From Mycolicibacterium goodii (lineage in GTDB: Bacteria > Actinomycetota > Actinomycetes > Mycobacteriales > Mycobacteriaceae), in the NCBI RefSeq assembly GCF_022370755.2, contig NZ_CP092364.2, positions 744,001-808,000 of the forward strand: DNA of 64,000 nt, written 5' to 3'. Positions 1 to 8,058 of the stretch are shown here, in pieces. How positions within the stretch are numbered: the stretch's first letter is position 1; the number at the start of each line of letters is the position of its first letter. The notes beneath the pieces are model-generated. The model had not been told where the DNA came from. It made no database searches and saw nothing but the letters and a program-made list of their open reading frames with translations. The position numbers and the translations under genes are program-made.

Positions 1-2
1 GC

Positions 3-152
3 TACCGCCTGGTCGACGCGGCCACCGGCGAGTTCGAACGCGGATACGTCAAGGTCGCCGACATGGTGACGCGTCAGCCGTGGGACGACGACGTACCCGT
101 CCACGGCGTGAGCTCACCCGAGATGATGTCGCGAGATGGCCGGGCCACCTGA
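3..152 (+). CDS. C-terminal fragment of an unidentified protein (cut by the window edge)
   Basis: An open frame enters from the left edge and runs 49 codons to a TGA at 150-152. The visible part starts YRLVDAATGEFERGYVKV and ends SRDGRAT; it is soluble, charged and shows no motif I recognise. Codon choice (C or G in most third positions) fits a real mycobacterial gene better than the other two frames, one of which hits a stop at once. Its end overlaps the next gene by 17 bases, so the two are probably co-transcribed. The missing 5' part would be needed to name the family. Confidence 0.5.
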   Translation, partial: YRLVDAATGEFERGYVKVADMVTRQPWDDDVPVHGVSSPEMMSRDGRAT

Positions 153-519
153 CCCCGTCGCGGTGTGGGTCGACGAATCCGGGCGGATCATGAGCGACCT
201 CGGCAGCGTCGACACGGCCTGCTTCGTGACCGTGCGCGCCAACCACTGCCCGGAACGGGCCAAGTGCGTACTCGTGTACCGAGAGCCCGGCCCGCGCCTG
301 CTGTACGGCGAGTTGATGTCCGACCTCGACGACGAGGCCGGCGTCTACCTGGAAACCCACGCCAAACAACTTGCGGCCGATCTGATCTCAGTGTCCGTCG
401 ACCACGTGGGCGCAGATGGGCCCGCGGCCAGCTGGCGTTATCGGCTGCTGCCGATGCGGTGGAAGACCGCCGACGGGTGGCGTGAGACCGACACCAGGCT
501 CGCAGTCTGGCCCGACTGA
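136..519 (+). CDS. Hypothetical protein, 127 aa
   Basis: A 127-residue frame starts at ATG 136, or possibly GTG 163 (VWVDESGRI), and ends in TGA 517-519. It begins inside the preceding gene, which suggests translational coupling. It has no signal peptide or membrane segment and is acidic overall, with a C-terminal stretch LLPMRWKTADGWRETDTR. No domain is recognised and no function is proposed. The gene ends two bases before a tandem stem-loop array that separates it from the convergent FadR-type regulator. Confidence 0.55.
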   Translation: MAGPPDPVAVWVDESGRIMSDLGSVDTACFVTVRANHCPERAKCVLVYREPGPRLLYGELMSDLDDEAGVYLETHAKQLAADLISVSVDHVGADGPAASWRYRLLPMRWKTADGWRETDTRLAVWPD

Positions 520-520
520 A

Positions 521-600
521 TCAGCCCACTTCGTCGGGGCTGATCCGCAAGCTCCTCAGCCCATCTTGTCGGGGCTGATCCGCAAGCTCCTCAGCCCATC
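521..600. repeat. 35-bp tandem repeat forming stem-loops between convergent genes
   Basis: A 33-base block (GTCGGGGCTGATCC...) occurs at 533-565 and again, identically, at 568-600, a period of 35; a third partial copy (TCAGCCCA) starts at 521. Each unit pairs TCAGCCC with GGGCTGA over a 9-base loop: 521-527 with 537-543, and 556-562 with 572-578. The last copy runs into the stop codon of the FadR-type gene (591-593), so the array looks like repeated duplication of that gene's 3' end. The position between convergent stops fits a bidirectional terminator (inference). Confidence 0.75.
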
Positions 601-1382
601 ACATCGCGCACCTTCACCGACTCCAGACCCTGCAACATGAGGGTCCGGGCGGTGTCGAGGTGCTTGCGCCAGTGCGCCTCGGCGGCATCGCCGTCACCGG
701 AGCGCATGATCTGCATGAGCTTGCGGTAGGACCGCATCAGCTTGTCGTAGTCGGCCTTCGACACGGGCCGGTGCTCACGGAACAGGAACGCGTGGTGGCG
801 CACCGTGATCTCGTGCAGCATGCCGGCGATGATGCCCAGCGTGGCGTTGCCGGACAGTTCCACGACGCGGCGGTGGAAGTCACCCGTGGTCTCGGCAAGC
901 CGATCGGACTGCCAGTCGTCGGGGATGTGCTCTTCGAGCATCCGGTCGAGTTCGGCGAACTGCTCTTCGGTGCCGTTCTCGGCGAGCAGACGCGCCGCCA
1001 TCGGCTCGATCGCCGAGCGGGCCACGAGCAGATCGGCGATATCGGCCCCGGACAGTTCGAGCAGCAGACCCACGGGCCGCGCGACGATCTCGGGACCGGG
1101 CACCCGCACGCGGGCTCCGGTACGGGATCCACGGCGCACCTCGACCAGGCGCTCGCTCTCCAGCACGCGCACGGCCTCGCGCAGCGTCGGGCGGCTCACG
1201 CCGAAGTGGCTCATCAGCTCGGCCTCGTTGGGCAGGAAATCGCCGTCCTTGAGCTGCCCCTCGACCACCATGCGGCGTAGAGTTCCCGCGACGAGCTCGG
1301 CGGTCTTGGGCGACCGGACGGCGGCTCGAGGCGTGATGGCGTCGGGCCCGATCATCGGCGCCAGCGGTGTGGATTCAGCCAC
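591..1382 (-). CDS. FadR-subfamily GntR transcriptional regulator
   Basis: This 263-residue protein has an N-terminal winged helix (about residues 25-95, with NEAELMSHFGVSRPTLREAV as recognition region) and a C-terminal all-helical FCD domain (about 110-240, including VARSAIEPMAARLL and HRRVVELSGN). FCD domains bind acids or acyl-CoAs, often with a metal held by Asp and His. It is divergent from the thiolase/hydratase/dehydrogenase operon starting at 1574, and an inverted repeat sits over that operon's promoter, so repression of the operon relieved by an acyl-CoA is likely (inference). The start ATG at 1382 gives a normal family length. The gene ends inside the 521-600 repeat. Confidence 0.88.
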   Translation of the reverse strand: MAESTPLAPMIGPDAITPRAAVRSPKTAELVAGTLRRMVVEGQLKDGDFLPNEAELMSHFGVSRPTLREAVRVLESERLVEVRRGSRTGARVRVPGPEIVARPVGLLLELSGADIADLLVARSAIEPMAARLLAENGTEEQFAELDRMLEEHIPDDWQSDRLAETTGDFHRRVVELSGNATLGIIAGMLHEITVRHHAFLFREHRPVSKADYDKLMRSYRKLMQIMRSGDGDAAEAHWRKHLDTARTLMLQGLESVKVRDVMG

Positions 1383-1487
1383 AACTAACTCCCTGCAATT
1401 GGTACTCGACGTGGCCCTGCAGGCCAGCTATACAACTCAGTAAACCATCTAAGAGCCCGCCGGGATCTCGAGCCAACTCGACCAACC

Positions 1488-1522
1488 AGTAGGTTGACCT
1501 AGTAAACCTACTCGTCTAGTTT
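1488..1522 (+). promoter_or_regulatory. Promoter with overlapping inverted-repeat operator for the beta-oxidation operon
   Basis: AGTAGGTT at 1488-1495 and AACCTACT at 1505-1512 form a perfect 8-bp inverted repeat with a 9-base spacer. A SigA-like promoter overlaps it: -35 TTGACC (1494-1499), 17-base spacer, -10 TAGTTT (1517-1522). The thiolase ATG at 1574 follows a strong Shine-Dalgarno GAAGGAG at 1562-1568. A repressor on the repeat would cover the -35 element. The adjacent divergent FadR-type regulator is the obvious candidate (inference). Confidence 0.55.
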
Positions 1523-1573
1523 CGACCACAACGCCCATTCGGGTTACAGCTACCCATCTTCGAAGGAGAAGTC

Positions 1574-2731
1574 ATGGCTGAAGCCGTCATCGTCGAGGCC
1601 GTCCGCTCACCCGTCGGCAAGCGCAACGGCTCGTTGTCGGGAATCCACCCCGCAGAGCTGTCGGCCCAGGTGCTCAACGGCCTCGTCGAGCGCGCCGGAA
1701 TCGACCCCGGGCTGGTCGACGACGTCATCTGGGGTTGCGTCATGCAGGCCGGTGAGCAGGCCCTCGATATTGCGCGTACCGCCGTTCTGAGCGCCGGCTG
1801 GCCCGAGACCGTTCCGGGTGTGACCGTGGATCGCCAGTGCGGTTCCAGCCAGCAGTCGCTGCACTTCGCCGTCGCCGGTGTGGTCGCCGGTCACTACGAC
1901 GTCGTCGTCGCCGGCGGCGTCGAGTCGATGTCGCGCACCCCGATGGGCTCGTCGCTGGCCAACGGTGGCAACCCCTACGGCGAGTCGTTCAAGGCGCGTT
2001 ACGACAAGACCCCGAACCAGGGGATCGGCGCCGAGATGATCGCCGAGCAGTGGGGCTTCAGCCGCACCCAGCTCGACGAGTTCTCGCTGCGCTCGCACGA
2101 GAAGGCTGCCGCCGCCCAGGACTCGGGCGCGTTCTCCGATCAGATCGTCGGCATCAAGACCAAGGACGCCGATGGCAACGACACGGTCGTGCTCGAAGAC
2201 GGCGGCATCCGTCGTGGCGGCACCATCGAGTCCATGGCCGGCATCAAGCCCGCCTTCAAGGAGGACGGCGTCATCCACGCCGGCAACTCCAGCCAGATCT
2301 CCGACGGTTCGGCCGCCGTGCTGATCACCTCGGCCGAGAAGGCCAGGGAGCTCGGCCTCAAGCCGATCGCCAAGGTGCACACCGCGGTGCTCGCCGGTGC
2401 CGATCCGGTCATCATGCTGACCGCTCCCATCCCGGCCACGCAGAAGGCGCTGAAGAAGTCGGGCCTGAGCCTCGACCAGATCGGTGCGTTCGAGGTCAAC
2501 GAGGCGTTCGCGCCGGTTCCGATGGCGTGGCTCAAGGACATCGGCGCCGATGAGAAGAGGCTGAACCCCAACGGCGGCGCCATCGCGCTGGGCCACCCGC
2601 TCGGCGGTTCGGGGGCGCGCATCCTGACCACACTGCTGCACCACATGCGGGACAACAACATTCAGTACGGCCTGCAGACCATGTGCGAGGGTGGCGGCCA
2701 GGCCAACGCGACGATCCTGGAGCTGCTGTGA
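1574..2731 (+). CDS. Acetyl-CoA acetyltransferase / 3-ketoacyl-CoA thiolase
   Basis: This 385-residue thiolase catalyses thiolytic cleavage of 3-ketoacyl-CoA or the reverse condensation. The nucleophile is Cys89 in VDRQCGSSQQ; the C-terminal catalytic pair is His341 in GHPLGGSG and Cys371 in CEGGGQAN; the NEAFAPVP motif is also intact. It is soluble and of normal length. It is first in an operon with an enoyl-CoA hydratase (4-base GTGA overlap) and an acyl-CoA dehydrogenase, all the steps of a beta-oxidation cycle except the 3-hydroxyacyl-CoA dehydrogenase. The nearest M. tuberculosis equivalent by position may be Rv1135A (from memory). Acyl chain preference cannot be read from sequence. Confidence 0.93.
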   Translation: MAEAVIVEAVRSPVGKRNGSLSGIHPAELSAQVLNGLVERAGIDPGLVDDVIWGCVMQAGEQALDIARTAVLSAGWPETVPGVTVDRQCGSSQQSLHFAVAGVVAGHYDVVVAGGVESMSRTPMGSSLANGGNPYGESFKARYDKTPNQGIGAEMIAEQWGFSRTQLDEFSLRSHEKAAAAQDSGAFSDQIVGIKTKDADGNDTVVLEDGGIRRGGTIESMAGIKPAFKEDGVIHAGNSSQISDGSAAVLITSAEKARELGLKPIAKVHTAVLAGADPVIMLTAPIPATQKALKKSGLSLDQIGAFEVNEAFAPVPMAWLKDIGADEKRLNPNGGAIALGHPLGGSGARILTTLLHHMRDNNIQYGLQTMCEGGGQANATILELL

Positions 2732-3531
2732 CCGAAACCGCGCCTGGCGCAATCGCAGAACGCAAGGGTGCAAACGGCGACGTTCTGCTCATCACCATCA
2801 ACCGGCCCGAAGCCCGCAACGCGGTCAACGCCTCGGTGAGCAAGGCCGTCGGCGATGCGCTGGCGGAGGCGCAGAACGATCCTGAGGTGCGCGCGGTGGT
2901 CCTCACCGGGGCAGGCGACAAATCGTTCTGCGCCGGTGCGGACCTCAAGGCGATCTCGCGCGGGGAGAACCTCTTTCACCCCGACCACCCGGAGTACGGA
3001 TTCGCCGGCTACGTCAGCCATTTCATCGACAAGCCGACCATCGCCGCGGTCAACGGCACCGCGCTCGGCGGCGGCACCGAACTGGCGCTCGCGAGTGATC
3101 TGGTGGTCGCCGAGGAGCGTGCGCTGTTCGGTCTGCCCGAGGTCAAGCGTGGCCTGATCGCCGGCGCAGGCGGCGTGTTCCGCATCATCGAGCAGTTGCC
3201 GCGCAAGGTGGCTCTGGAGTTGCTGTACACCGGTGAACCCATCAGTGCCGCAGACGCTTTGAAGTGGGGCCTGATCAACCAGGTCGTGCCCGACGGCGCC
3301 GTCGTCGATGCCGCGCTCAAGCTGGCCGAGCGGATCACGTGCAACGCGCCGCTGGCCGTGCAGGCCAGCAAGCGCGTGGCCTACGGCGCCGAGGACGGCA
3401 CGGTGCCCGCCGAGCAGCCGTCGTGGAAACTCACCAACCGCGAGTTCGTCACGCTGCTGAAAACCGAAGACGCCCAAGAGGGTCCGCTGGCATTCGCGCA
3501 GAAACGCCAGCCTGTATGGAAGGCACGGTAA
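2728..3531 (+). CDS. Enoyl-CoA hydratase (crotonase family)
   Basis: A 267-residue crotonase starts at GTG 2728, sharing four bases with the thiolase stop; an upstream in-frame start inside the thiolase gene is less likely. Both hydratase glutamates are present: Glu118 in GGGTELALASD and Glu138 in FGLPEVKRG. The oxyanion-hole signature SFCAGADLKA is at about 66-75. A true 2-enoyl-CoA hydratase is therefore expected, unlike the EchA11-type protein at 12523-13350, which lacks both. It acts between the acyl-CoA dehydrogenase and the (absent) hydroxyacyl-CoA dehydrogenase. Substrate chain length is unknown. Confidence 0.92.
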   Translation: MTETAPGAIAERKGANGDVLLITINRPEARNAVNASVSKAVGDALAEAQNDPEVRAVVLTGAGDKSFCAGADLKAISRGENLFHPDHPEYGFAGYVSHFIDKPTIAAVNGTALGGGTELALASDLVVAEERALFGLPEVKRGLIAGAGGVFRIIEQLPRKVALELLYTGEPISAADALKWGLINQVVPDGAVVDAALKLAERITCNAPLAVQASKRVAYGAEDGTVPAEQPSWKLTNREFVTLLKTEDAQEGPLAFAQKRQPVWKAR

Positions 3532-3542
3532 GTCAGGTAGCC

Positions 3543-4685
3543 ATGAAGCGACTGATCTACAACGAAGAGCACGAGGCGTTCCGCCAGACCGTCAAGGAGT
3601 ACATCGAACGGGAGCTCGTCCCGAACTCCGAGAGGTGGGAAGCCGAGCGCATCGTCGACCGGTCCGCCTACACCGCTGCCGGCAAGTACGGCCTCATCGG
3701 GTTCAACATGCCCGAGGAGTTCGGCGGCGGCGGCTCGGATGACTTCCGGTTCAACGCGATCATCGACGAGGAGATCGCCAAGTCGGGTGTGCACGGTCCG
3801 GCGCTGAGCCTGCACAACGACGTCGTCGGCCCGTACTTCAAGGAGCTGGCCAACGACGAGCAGCGTCAGCGCTGGCTACCCGGCATCACCAGCGGCGAAC
3901 TCATCATCGCGATCGCGATGACCGAGCCCGGCGCGGGCAGTGACCTCGCGGGCATCCGTACCTCGGCGGTCCGCGACGGTGATGACTGGATCATCAACGG
4001 GTCCAAGACCTTCATCTCCTCGGGCATCAACTGCGATCTCTGCGTCGTCGTCGCACGCACCGATCCCGAGGCCGGCCACAAGGGCTTCTCGCTGTTCGTG
4101 GTCGAGCGGGGCATGGAGGGTTTCACCCGCGGTCGCAAGCTCGACAAGATGGGCCTGCACAGCCAGGACACCTCGGAGCTGCACTTCGAGAATGTCCGGG
4201 TGCCGCACGCCAACCTGCTCGGCAAGGAAGGTCGCGGGTTCTACCACCTGATGACCAACCTGCCCTCGGAGCGCCTCTCGATCGCGATCTCGGCCATCGC
4301 CGGCGCGCGGGCCGTGTTCGACGAGACGCTGCAGTACTGCAAGGACCGCAAGGCATTCGGCCAGCCGATCGGCAGCTTCCAGCACAACCGGTTCCTGCTT
4401 GCCGAGATGGAGACCGAGCTGGAGGTCACCGAGAACTACATCGACCGCTGCCTGCAGGGTGTGGTCGACGGTGAGCTGACCGCCGTCGAGGCCGCCAAGG
4501 CGAAGTGGTGGGCGACCGAGACCGCCAAAAAGGTCGTCGACAACTGCGTACAGCTGCACGGCGGCTACGGCTACATGATGGAGTACCGGGTGGCCCGTGC
4601 CTACGTCGACGGACGTATCCAGACGATCTTCGGTGGCACCACCGAGATCATGAAGGAGATCATCGGCCGCGACCTCGGTGTCTAG
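3543..4685 (+). CDS. Acyl-CoA dehydrogenase (FadE-type)
   Basis: This 380-residue FAD flavoprotein has the usual helical N-domain, middle beta domain (AMTEPGAGSDLAG; WIINGSKTFISSG) and helical C-domain with the QLHGGYGYM and RIQTIFGGTTEI signatures. The base position used by medium-chain enzymes is Gly here (IFGGTTEI). A glutamate at residue 243 in NLPSERLSIA lies where isovaleryl-CoA and long-chain dehydrogenases keep their catalytic base, so this enzyme probably belongs to that mechanistic subgroup. It starts at ATG 3543, 11 bases after the hydratase stop. It completes the FadR-controlled module and ends at a long stem-loop. Confidence 0.93.
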   Translation: MKRLIYNEEHEAFRQTVKEYIERELVPNSERWEAERIVDRSAYTAAGKYGLIGFNMPEEFGGGGSDDFRFNAIIDEEIAKSGVHGPALSLHNDVVGPYFKELANDEQRQRWLPGITSGELIIAIAMTEPGAGSDLAGIRTSAVRDGDDWIINGSKTFISSGINCDLCVVVARTDPEAGHKGFSLFVVERGMEGFTRGRKLDKMGLHSQDTSELHFENVRVPHANLLGKEGRGFYHLMTNLPSERLSIAISAIAGARAVFDETLQYCKDRKAFGQPIGSFQHNRFLLAEMETELEVTENYIDRCLQGVVDGELTAVEAAKAKWWATETAKKVVDNCVQLHGGYGYMMEYRVARAYVDGRIQTIFGGTTEIMKEIIGRDLGV

Positions 4686-4690
4686 TCCCA

Positions 4691-4756
4691 CTGCCCAGCA
4701 GACGCAAAACTGCCCCTTTTCCGAGGAAAAGGGGCAGTTTTGCGTCTGCTCGGCAG
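4691..4756. terminator. Long near-perfect stem-loop, bidirectional terminator
   Basis: Two 30-base arms, 4691-4720 and 4727-4756, are complementary except for one mismatch and are joined by a 6-base loop (CCGAGG). The inner part reads ACTGCCCCTTTT / AAAAGGGGCAGT, giving a T-run after a G/C stem on both strands. It lies between the convergent acyl-CoA dehydrogenase and fasciclin genes and should stop transcription from both sides. Confidence 0.85.
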
Positions 4757-4765
4757 AAGAAGGAT

Positions 4766-5530
4766 TCAGCCGATCGGAGCGTCGGCCGCGGGCATCGCCT
4801 CGGGGCTCTCGGCCGGGGCGGCGGGCGGCTGGGTGGTCTCCGTGGTGGTCTCCGTGGTGGTCGTGGTGGTGGTCGTCGTGGAGGTGCCCGAGACCGTCGG
4901 CGTAAGCGCCTCCGGCGGGCTGTTCGGGTCCAGCACGGTGTCGATCAGGTAGATGCGGGCGTTCTGGGCGTGGATGGCGCCGCAGACGAGTTTGGCGGTG
5001 TCGTTGACCTTGATGTCGCCGCCCTTGCCGGTGACCTTGATCTCGGCGCCCTGCTGCGTCGGCCGCTGCCCCTTGACGTCATCGTTGCCGAGCAGGCCGA
5101 GGAACACGTGGTAGTAGTCGAAGCTCGTCAGCGCGGCTGGATCGGCGGCGATGGCATCCCACTGGCCAGGAGCGAGCTTCGCGAACGCCTCGTTGGTGGG
5201 CGCGAACACCACGTACGGACCGTTGTCGAGCACTGGGTCGATGTTGACGGCCGGGTTCAGGCCACCCGAGACCGCGGCATTGAAGGTGCTGATCTCCGGG
5301 ATGGCTGCCAGCGCCTGGCTGACCGGCACGTCGTTGAGCGCCTTCCAGGACGGCACGGCCTTCTTGAAGTCGTCGCAGCCGGGGCCCTGCGGGTCGGGGA
5401 TCTCGACCGTCGGCTCTGCCGTGGTGGTGGGGGTTTCCGGCTCGGCGTAAGCCGTGACTGCCAGTGGCAGTGATGTGGCGATCGCGGCGATCGCCGCGGC
5501 AGCCCCCAATGTCTTGGTACGCGTGTGCAT
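4766..5530 (-). CDS. Secreted fasciclin-domain (FAS1) protein
   Basis: A 254-residue protein begins with a classical signal peptide (MHTRTKTLGAAAAIAAIATS, cleavage likely after AYA near residue 29). Residues about 60-205 form one FAS1 domain, with the H1 box YVVFAPTNEAFAKL and an H2-like IYLIDTVL. The C-terminus is a Thr-rich tail (runs of T with E, then PPAAPAESPEA) that may be a wall-spanning or glycosylated linker. It resembles mycobacterial MPT70/MPT83-type proteins but has no lipobox cysteine, so it is probably exported free. FAS1 domains mediate adhesion. The gene is monocistronic, isolated by the stem-loop at 4691-4756. Confidence 0.85.
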   Translation of the reverse strand: MHTRTKTLGAAAAIAAIATSLPLAVTAYAEPETPTTTAEPTVEIPDPQGPGCDDFKKAVPSWKALNDVPVSQALAAIPEISTFNAAVSGGLNPAVNIDPVLDNGPYVVFAPTNEAFAKLAPGQWDAIAADPAALTSFDYYHVFLGLLGNDDVKGQRPTQQGAEIKVTGKGGDIKVNDTAKLVCGAIHAQNARIYLIDTVLDPNSPPEALTPTVSGTSTTTTTTTTTETTTETTQPPAAPAESPEAMPAADAPIG

Positions 5531-5676
5531 TGCTGGGTTTCCTCCCGCTCAGGCCGGCCAGGTTCGTTCGATTGCCGGTGACGCGCGCCATATCGGTCGA
5601 AACGCGAGCACCCGCAAGCGCAAATGCTTCGGCGTTCCCCGCGGCGCCGCATCGGATCGTAAAGGCTTCGTAACGG

Positions 5677-6990
5677 TTACGGCAAAGCAGACGTCTGGAC
5701 CGAATCCGGTTCTGCGGTGTTGACCTGCGGTTTCCCGATGGCGGCAGAAAAGAGCGCGGCGATGAAGCACAGGCCGGCCGCGATGTAGAAGGCGGCGTCG
5801 TAGTTGCCGTTGAGATCGCGCAGCCAGCCTGCGCCCGCGGCGGCGATGGCCGCGCCTACCTGGTGCGACGCGAACACCCAGCCGAACACCACGGGCGAGC
5901 GCGTACCGAAGAAGTCCCGGCACAGCACGATCGTCGGCGGGACCGTGGCCACCCAGTCCAGCCCGTAGAAGATCACGAACACCCAGGTGCTCGGCTCGGC
6001 CTGCGGCGAGAGCAGCGACGGCAGCAACAGCAGCGAGACGCCACGGCCCGCGTAGTAGATGAGCAGCAGCAGGCGCGGGTCGACGCGGTCGGTCAGCCAG
6101 CCGGAGAAGACGGTGCCCGCGACGTCGAGGATGCCGATCGTGGCGAGCAGACCCGCGGCGACCGTGGTCGGCATGCCGTGGTCGTTGGCCGCGGGGATGA
6201 AGTGCGTCGCGATCAGGCCGTTGGTGGTCATGCCGCAGATCGCGAAGCTGGCCGCCAGCAGCCAGAAGGCGCGTGACGACGCGCCGATGCGCAGCCCGTC
6301 GAAGGCGGCTGTGAAGCTGCTCGCGGGTACCGCAGGCGGTTCGGCCGGGACGGCCTCGGCTCCGTACGGTGCCAGGCCCTTGTCGGCGGGGTGGTTGCGC
6401 ATGAACACCGCGACGAGGGGGACGACGGCCAGTGCGGCGGCCGCCACGATCAACGAGGCCCAACGCCAGCCGTGGTGCGTGGTCACCGCGGCGACGATCG
6501 GCAGGAAGATCAGCTGGCCCGTGGCACTCGCAGCGGTGAGGACACCGGTGACCAGGCCGCGACGCTGTTCGAACCAACGGGTGGCGATCGTCGCGACGAA
6601 CCCCATCGAGATCGACCCGGTGCCGATGCCGACCAGCACGCCCCACAACAGCACCAGCTGCCAGCTGGCGGTCATGGTGATGCTCAGCGCCGAGCCGGTC
6701 GCGATCAGCATCAGTGACACGGTCAGCACGGGACGCACGCCGAAGCGGTCCATCAGCGCGGCTGCGAACGGCGCGGTGAGGCCGTACAACATCATGTTGA
6801 CCGACATCGCGAGACCGACCGTGCCATGCGTCCAGCCGAACTCGTGGTGCAGCGGGTTCATCATCACGCCGGGGATCGACCGGAACCCGGCCGCACCGAG
6901 GATCGCGACGAAACTCACCGCGGCTACCACCCACGCCCAGTGGATGCGTGTGGCTTTCCCTCCGACCTGACCGCGTGTCTCCGTGCTCAC
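5677..6990 (-). CDS. Major facilitator superfamily transporter
   Basis: About 437 residues with 12 predicted membrane helices and a hydrophilic central loop (RNHPADKGLAPYGAEA...). The start is taken as GTG 6990 (VSTETRGQV); an upstream ATG at 7044 in the same frame would add 18 poorly hydrophobic residues and would lie within the divergent control region. The MFS motif AALMDRFGVRPVL follows helix 2. The overall pattern (WAWVVAAVSF start, FEQRRGLVTG, RDFFGTRSPVVFGW) resembles the oxalate/monocarboxylate-type MFS branch, so an organic anion is a possible substrate (inference). It is divergent from a GlxA-type regulator that may control it. Confidence 0.85.
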   Translation of the reverse strand: MSTETRGQVGGKATRIHWAWVVAAVSFVAILGAAGFRSIPGVMMNPLHHEFGWTHGTVGLAMSVNMMLYGLTAPFAAALMDRFGVRPVLTVSLMLIATGSALSITMTASWQLVLLWGVLVGIGTGSISMGFVATIATRWFEQRRGLVTGVLTAASATGQLIFLPIVAAVTTHHGWRWASLIVAAAALAVVPLVAVFMRNHPADKGLAPYGAEAVPAEPPAVPASSFTAAFDGLRIGASSRAFWLLAASFAICGMTTNGLIATHFIPAANDHGMPTTVAAGLLATIGILDVAGTVFSGWLTDRVDPRLLLLIYYAGRGVSLLLLPSLLSPQAEPSTWVFVIFYGLDWVATVPPTIVLCRDFFGTRSPVVFGWVFASHQVGAAIAAAGAGWLRDLNGNYDAAFYIAAGLCFIAALFSAAIGKPQVNTAEPDSVQTSALP

Positions 6991-7026
6991 CCGATCACCT
7001 TGACCGACCGCGCCGTTCCGGCCAAG

Positions 7027-7065
7027 TGGCATGAACGCCATCATTCGTCAAAAACATGCCATACT
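7027..7065 (+). promoter_or_regulatory. Divergent control region with inverted repeat and -10 element
   Basis: TGGCATG at 7027-7033 and CATGCCA at 7055-7061 form a perfect 7-bp inverted repeat, 21 bases apart, in the short gap between the divergent MFS and GlxA-type genes. A -10-like CATACT lies at 7060-7065, only 6 bases before GTG 7072, so the regulator mRNA is probably leaderless. The repeat would let the regulator act on itself and on the transporter (inference). Confidence 0.45.
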
Positions 7066-7071
7066 GCCGAC

Positions 7072-8028
7072 GTGCACCGCGTCGCCGTTCTCCTGCTGGC
7101 GCCGGTGGTCGCGTTCGACGCGACCATCGCTCCGACGCTGTTCGGCTATGCGGTCGACGCCGACGGCAACCCGCTCTACGAGGTCGTGACGTGCGGGGTC
7201 GACACGGGGCCGGTCGCGGCGATCAACGGTTTCGCGATGCTGCCCGCCGCGGGCCCGGAGGCGTTGGCGACCGCCGACACCGTGGTCATCCCCGGCACCA
7301 CGTATCCGGCCGCGCGCGTCGACGGCGTGCTCGGCGAGAACGTGGCGGCCGCGTTGTCGCGGATCCGGCCCGGTACCCGGCTGGTCTCGATCTGCACGGG
7401 TGCGTTCGTGCTCGCGGCGGCCGGTCTGCTCGACGGCAGGCCCGCCACCACGCACTGGCGTTACGCCGACGACCTCAGGAGACTGCACCCCACGATCGAG
7501 GTCGACGAGAACGTGCTGTTCGTCGACGACGGTGATCTGCTCACCTCCGCGGGGCTCGCGGCGGGAATCGACTTGTGCCTGCACATCATCCGGTCGGACC
7601 ACGGCACGCAGGTGGCCAACGCCGTGGCGCGGCACTGCGTGGTGCCGCCGTGGCGTGAGGGCGGGCAGGCGCAGTTCATCGACCGCACCGTCCCGGTGTC
7701 CGATCCGGCGTCGACCGCAGCGACGCGCGAATGGGCACTCGATCGCCTGCACGAGGAGCTCACCGTGGAGCGGCTGGCCCGCCACGCGCACATGAGCCCG
7801 CGCACGTTCAGCCGTCGGTTCACCGACGAGACAGGGCAGTCGCCCGGGACGTGGATCCGCAACCGGCGCCTGGACCACGCACGGGAACTGCTGGAGTCCC
7901 AGGATCTTCCGATCGACGAGGTGGCCCGGCTCTCCGGACTCGGTACCGCAGGCAATCTGCGACACCATCTGCGCCGCGGGCTCGGCATGTCCCCGTCGAA
8001 CTACCGCAAGGTGTACCAGGGGGCCTGA
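7072..8028 (+). CDS. GlxA-family regulator (DJ-1/PfpI domain plus AraC DNA-binding domain)
   Basis: This 318-residue protein fuses an N-terminal DJ-1/PfpI amidotransferase-like domain (about 1-190) to an AraC/XylS double helix-turn-helix (about 215-318). The elbow cysteine Cys108 in SICTGAFVLAAAGLLDG is kept. The second HTH shows the family signature DEVARLSGLGTAGNLRHHLRR. GlxA-type proteins usually activate or repress nearby catabolic or stress genes, with the PfpI-like domain sensing a ligand rather than acting as a protease. The start is GTG 7072, immediately after the -10-like element. The divergent MFS gene is its likely target. Confidence 0.88.
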   Translation: MHRVAVLLLAPVVAFDATIAPTLFGYAVDADGNPLYEVVTCGVDTGPVAAINGFAMLPAAGPEALATADTVVIPGTTYPAARVDGVLGENVAAALSRIRPGTRLVSICTGAFVLAAAGLLDGRPATTHWRYADDLRRLHPTIEVDENVLFVDDGDLLTSAGLAAGIDLCLHIIRSDHGTQVANAVARHCVVPPWREGGQAQFIDRTVPVSDPASTAATREWALDRLHEELTVERLARHAHMSPRTFSRRFTDETGQSPGTWIRNRRLDHARELLESQDLPIDEVARLSGLGTAGNLRHHLRRGLGMSPSNYRKVYQGA

Positions 8029-8058
8029 TAGCCGCCGTCGGTGTCTACGATGGCCCGC

